The notes under the pieces are model-generated. The model had not been told where the DNA came from. It was given only the letters and a program-made list of their open reading frames with translations, and did not search any database. Below are positions 4,588-5,324 of a stretch of DNA of 5,324 bases, in pieces. Source of the stretch: JAJZJT01 sp049964655 (GTDB lineage: Bacteria > Actinomycetota > Acidimicrobiia > Acidimicrobiales > RAAP-2); assembly GCA_049964655.1 (NCBI GenBank), contig JBMFXC010000107.1, positions 1-5,324 on the forward strand, read 5' to 3'. The position numbers were made by a program, and so were the translations under genes. Numbering within the stretch: the first letter of the stretch is position 1; every line of letters begins with the position of its first letter.

Positions 4588-5249
4588 TGGTGCCCTCGGT
4601 CACCGAGACCCTGGCTGCCTGGGGTGTCGACCCCGTGGCCTGCACCCGGTTCTGCGAGCGGGACGACCTCGTCACCGTCGGAGGGACGAAGGACCCCGAC
4701 GTCGGTGCGATCGCCGCCCTCGGCCCCGACCTGGTGGTGGTCGACGCCGAGGAGAACCGGCACGAGGACTACATCGCCCTGGTGGACGCCGGGCTCGCCG
4801 TCCACGTGCTCCACGTTCGCTCGCTCGCCGACGTCGGCCCGGCGCTCGACGGCCTGGCCGAGCGAGTGGGGGTCGACTGGGCCGCACCCCGGCTCCCGCC
4901 CTCGGTCCCCCTCTGGAGGAGCGCGTTCGTCCCGATCTGGCGCAGGCCGTGGATGGCCCTCGGTCTACCCACCTACGGCGGATCGCTCCTCCGACACCTG
5001 GGTATCGAGTCCGTCTTCGCCAGCGACGGCCCGTACGCCACGACCACGCTCGACGAGGCGGCGGCGCGCCACCCCGACCTGGTCCTCGCGCCGAGCGAGC
5101 CGTACCCCTTCACGACCCGCCAGCTCCCCGAGCTCGAGACGGTGGGACCCACCGTCTTCGTCGACGGCAAGGACCTGTTCTGGTGGGGAACCCGCACGGG
5201 GGACGCCGTCGTCCGCCTGGCTGCCGTCCTCGATAGGAGCGGCGGGTAG
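4572..5249 (+). CDS. Helical-backbone metal/cobalamin-binding protein without signal peptide
   Basis: 225 residues. It starts MKVVSLVPSVTETLAAWG, the first strand and helix of the TroA/BtuF-like substrate-binding fold, then GGTKDPD (37-43), IAALGPDLVVV (47-57) and EENR (60-63), all typical of the cobalamin-binding-protein group of the COG0614 type. The C-terminal lobe includes LPTYGGSLLRHLGIE and HPDLVLAPSEPYPF. There is no signal peptide, lipobox or membrane segment, and the protein is shorter than secreted BtuF-type receptors, so it should act in the cytoplasm; its ligand is unproven. The ATG at 4572 is chosen because the family starts at this strand; the open frame extends to 4113, but that is antisense to the phosphatase and not family sequence. 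No Shine-Dalgarno sequence is present; the ATG overlaps the stop of a six-codon ORF as ATGA. No transporter genes are adjacent. Confidence 0.85.
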   Translation: MKVVSLVPSVTETLAAWGVDPVACTRFCERDDLVTVGGTKDPDVGAIAALGPDLVVVDAEENRHEDYIALVDAGLAVHVLHVRSLADVGPALDGLAERVGVDWAAPRLPPSVPLWRSAFVPIWRRPWMALGLPTYGGSLLRHLGIESVFASDGPYATTTLDEAAARHPDLVLAPSEPYPFTTRQLPELETVGPTVFVDGKDLFWWGTRTGDAVVRLAAVLDRSGG

Positions 5250-5263
5250 CGACGACAGGGCGA

Positions 5264-5281
5264 GTGGCGACAGGTCGCCAC
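5264..5281. repeat. Perfect 8-bp palindrome after the binding-protein gene
   Basis: GTGGCGAC (5264-5271) and GTCGCCAC (5274-5281) are exact complements separated by AG. It starts 15 bp after the stop codon. As RNA it would form a 7-bp stem with a 4-base loop; with no T-run after it, it is either a weak terminator or an operator for the next gene. Confidence 0.4.
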
Positions 5282-5309
5282 GGGAGCGGCGAGTGGGTGG
5301 AGGCCGGCC

Positions 5310-5324
5310 GGGTGGGTGGGTGGG
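5310..5324 (+). other. G-quadruplex motif at the window edge
   Basis: Four GGG runs separated by single T residues (GGGTGGGTGGGTGGG) form a canonical parallel G-quadruplex sequence. It lies in the 75-bp noncoding tail that follows the binding-protein gene and may continue beyond the window. Confidence 0.6.

Overview
The window is very GC-rich, has long open frames on both strands, and carries typical actinobacterial gene families (RskA-type anti-sigma factor, DUF4395, crotonase, TetR). It most likely comes from an actinomycete. Several features would fit an Acidimicrobiia-like lineage, but nothing in the window fixes the taxon. I see no RNA gene, CRISPR array, transposase or prophage gene.

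Layout. Positions 1-172 (-) hold the N-terminus of an enoyl-CoA hydratase/isomerase. It diverges from a GT4-type glycosyltransferase (231-1292, +) across a 58-bp spacer. A 19-bp tandem repeat covers the glycosyltransferase stop codon, and a TetR-family regulator follows (1399-2085, +). Next comes a damaged region: the C-terminal part of an RskA-type anti-sigma factor (about 2122-2577, -) meets, head to head, the C-terminal part of a ferritin-like diiron protein (about 2563-3168, +). Both have lost their starts and N-terminal domains. A 152-bp spacer with a duplicated promoter-like element then leads to a DUF4395 membrane protein (3321-3836, +). This converges with a low-molecular-weight protein-tyrosine phosphatase (3867-4400, -). 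Finally there is a very short leader ORF (4502-4558, +), a 17-bp tandem repeat, and a cobalamin/metal-binding protein of the helical-backbone type without a signal peptide (4572-5249, +). The last 75 bases hold a palindrome and a perfect G-quadruplex motif.

The genes do not form one pathway; most are separate transcription units. What links them is the way they start. Five starts (172-, 231+, 1399+, 4400-, 4502+) have no convincing Shine-Dalgarno sequence but have TAnnnT followed by exactly six bases and then the initiation codon. This is the signature of leaderless mRNA. The same rule places the glycosyltransferase start at an ATC codon, which recovers a conserved N-terminal motif that any ATG/GTG/TTG start would lose. 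DUF4395 is the exception, with AGGAGG and a 5' leader.

The most unusual items are: the chain of overlapping ATGA stop/start sites, built by a 17-bp tandem duplication, ahead of the binding-protein gene; the head-to-head double truncation near 2575; and the duplicated extended -10 elements before DUF4395.
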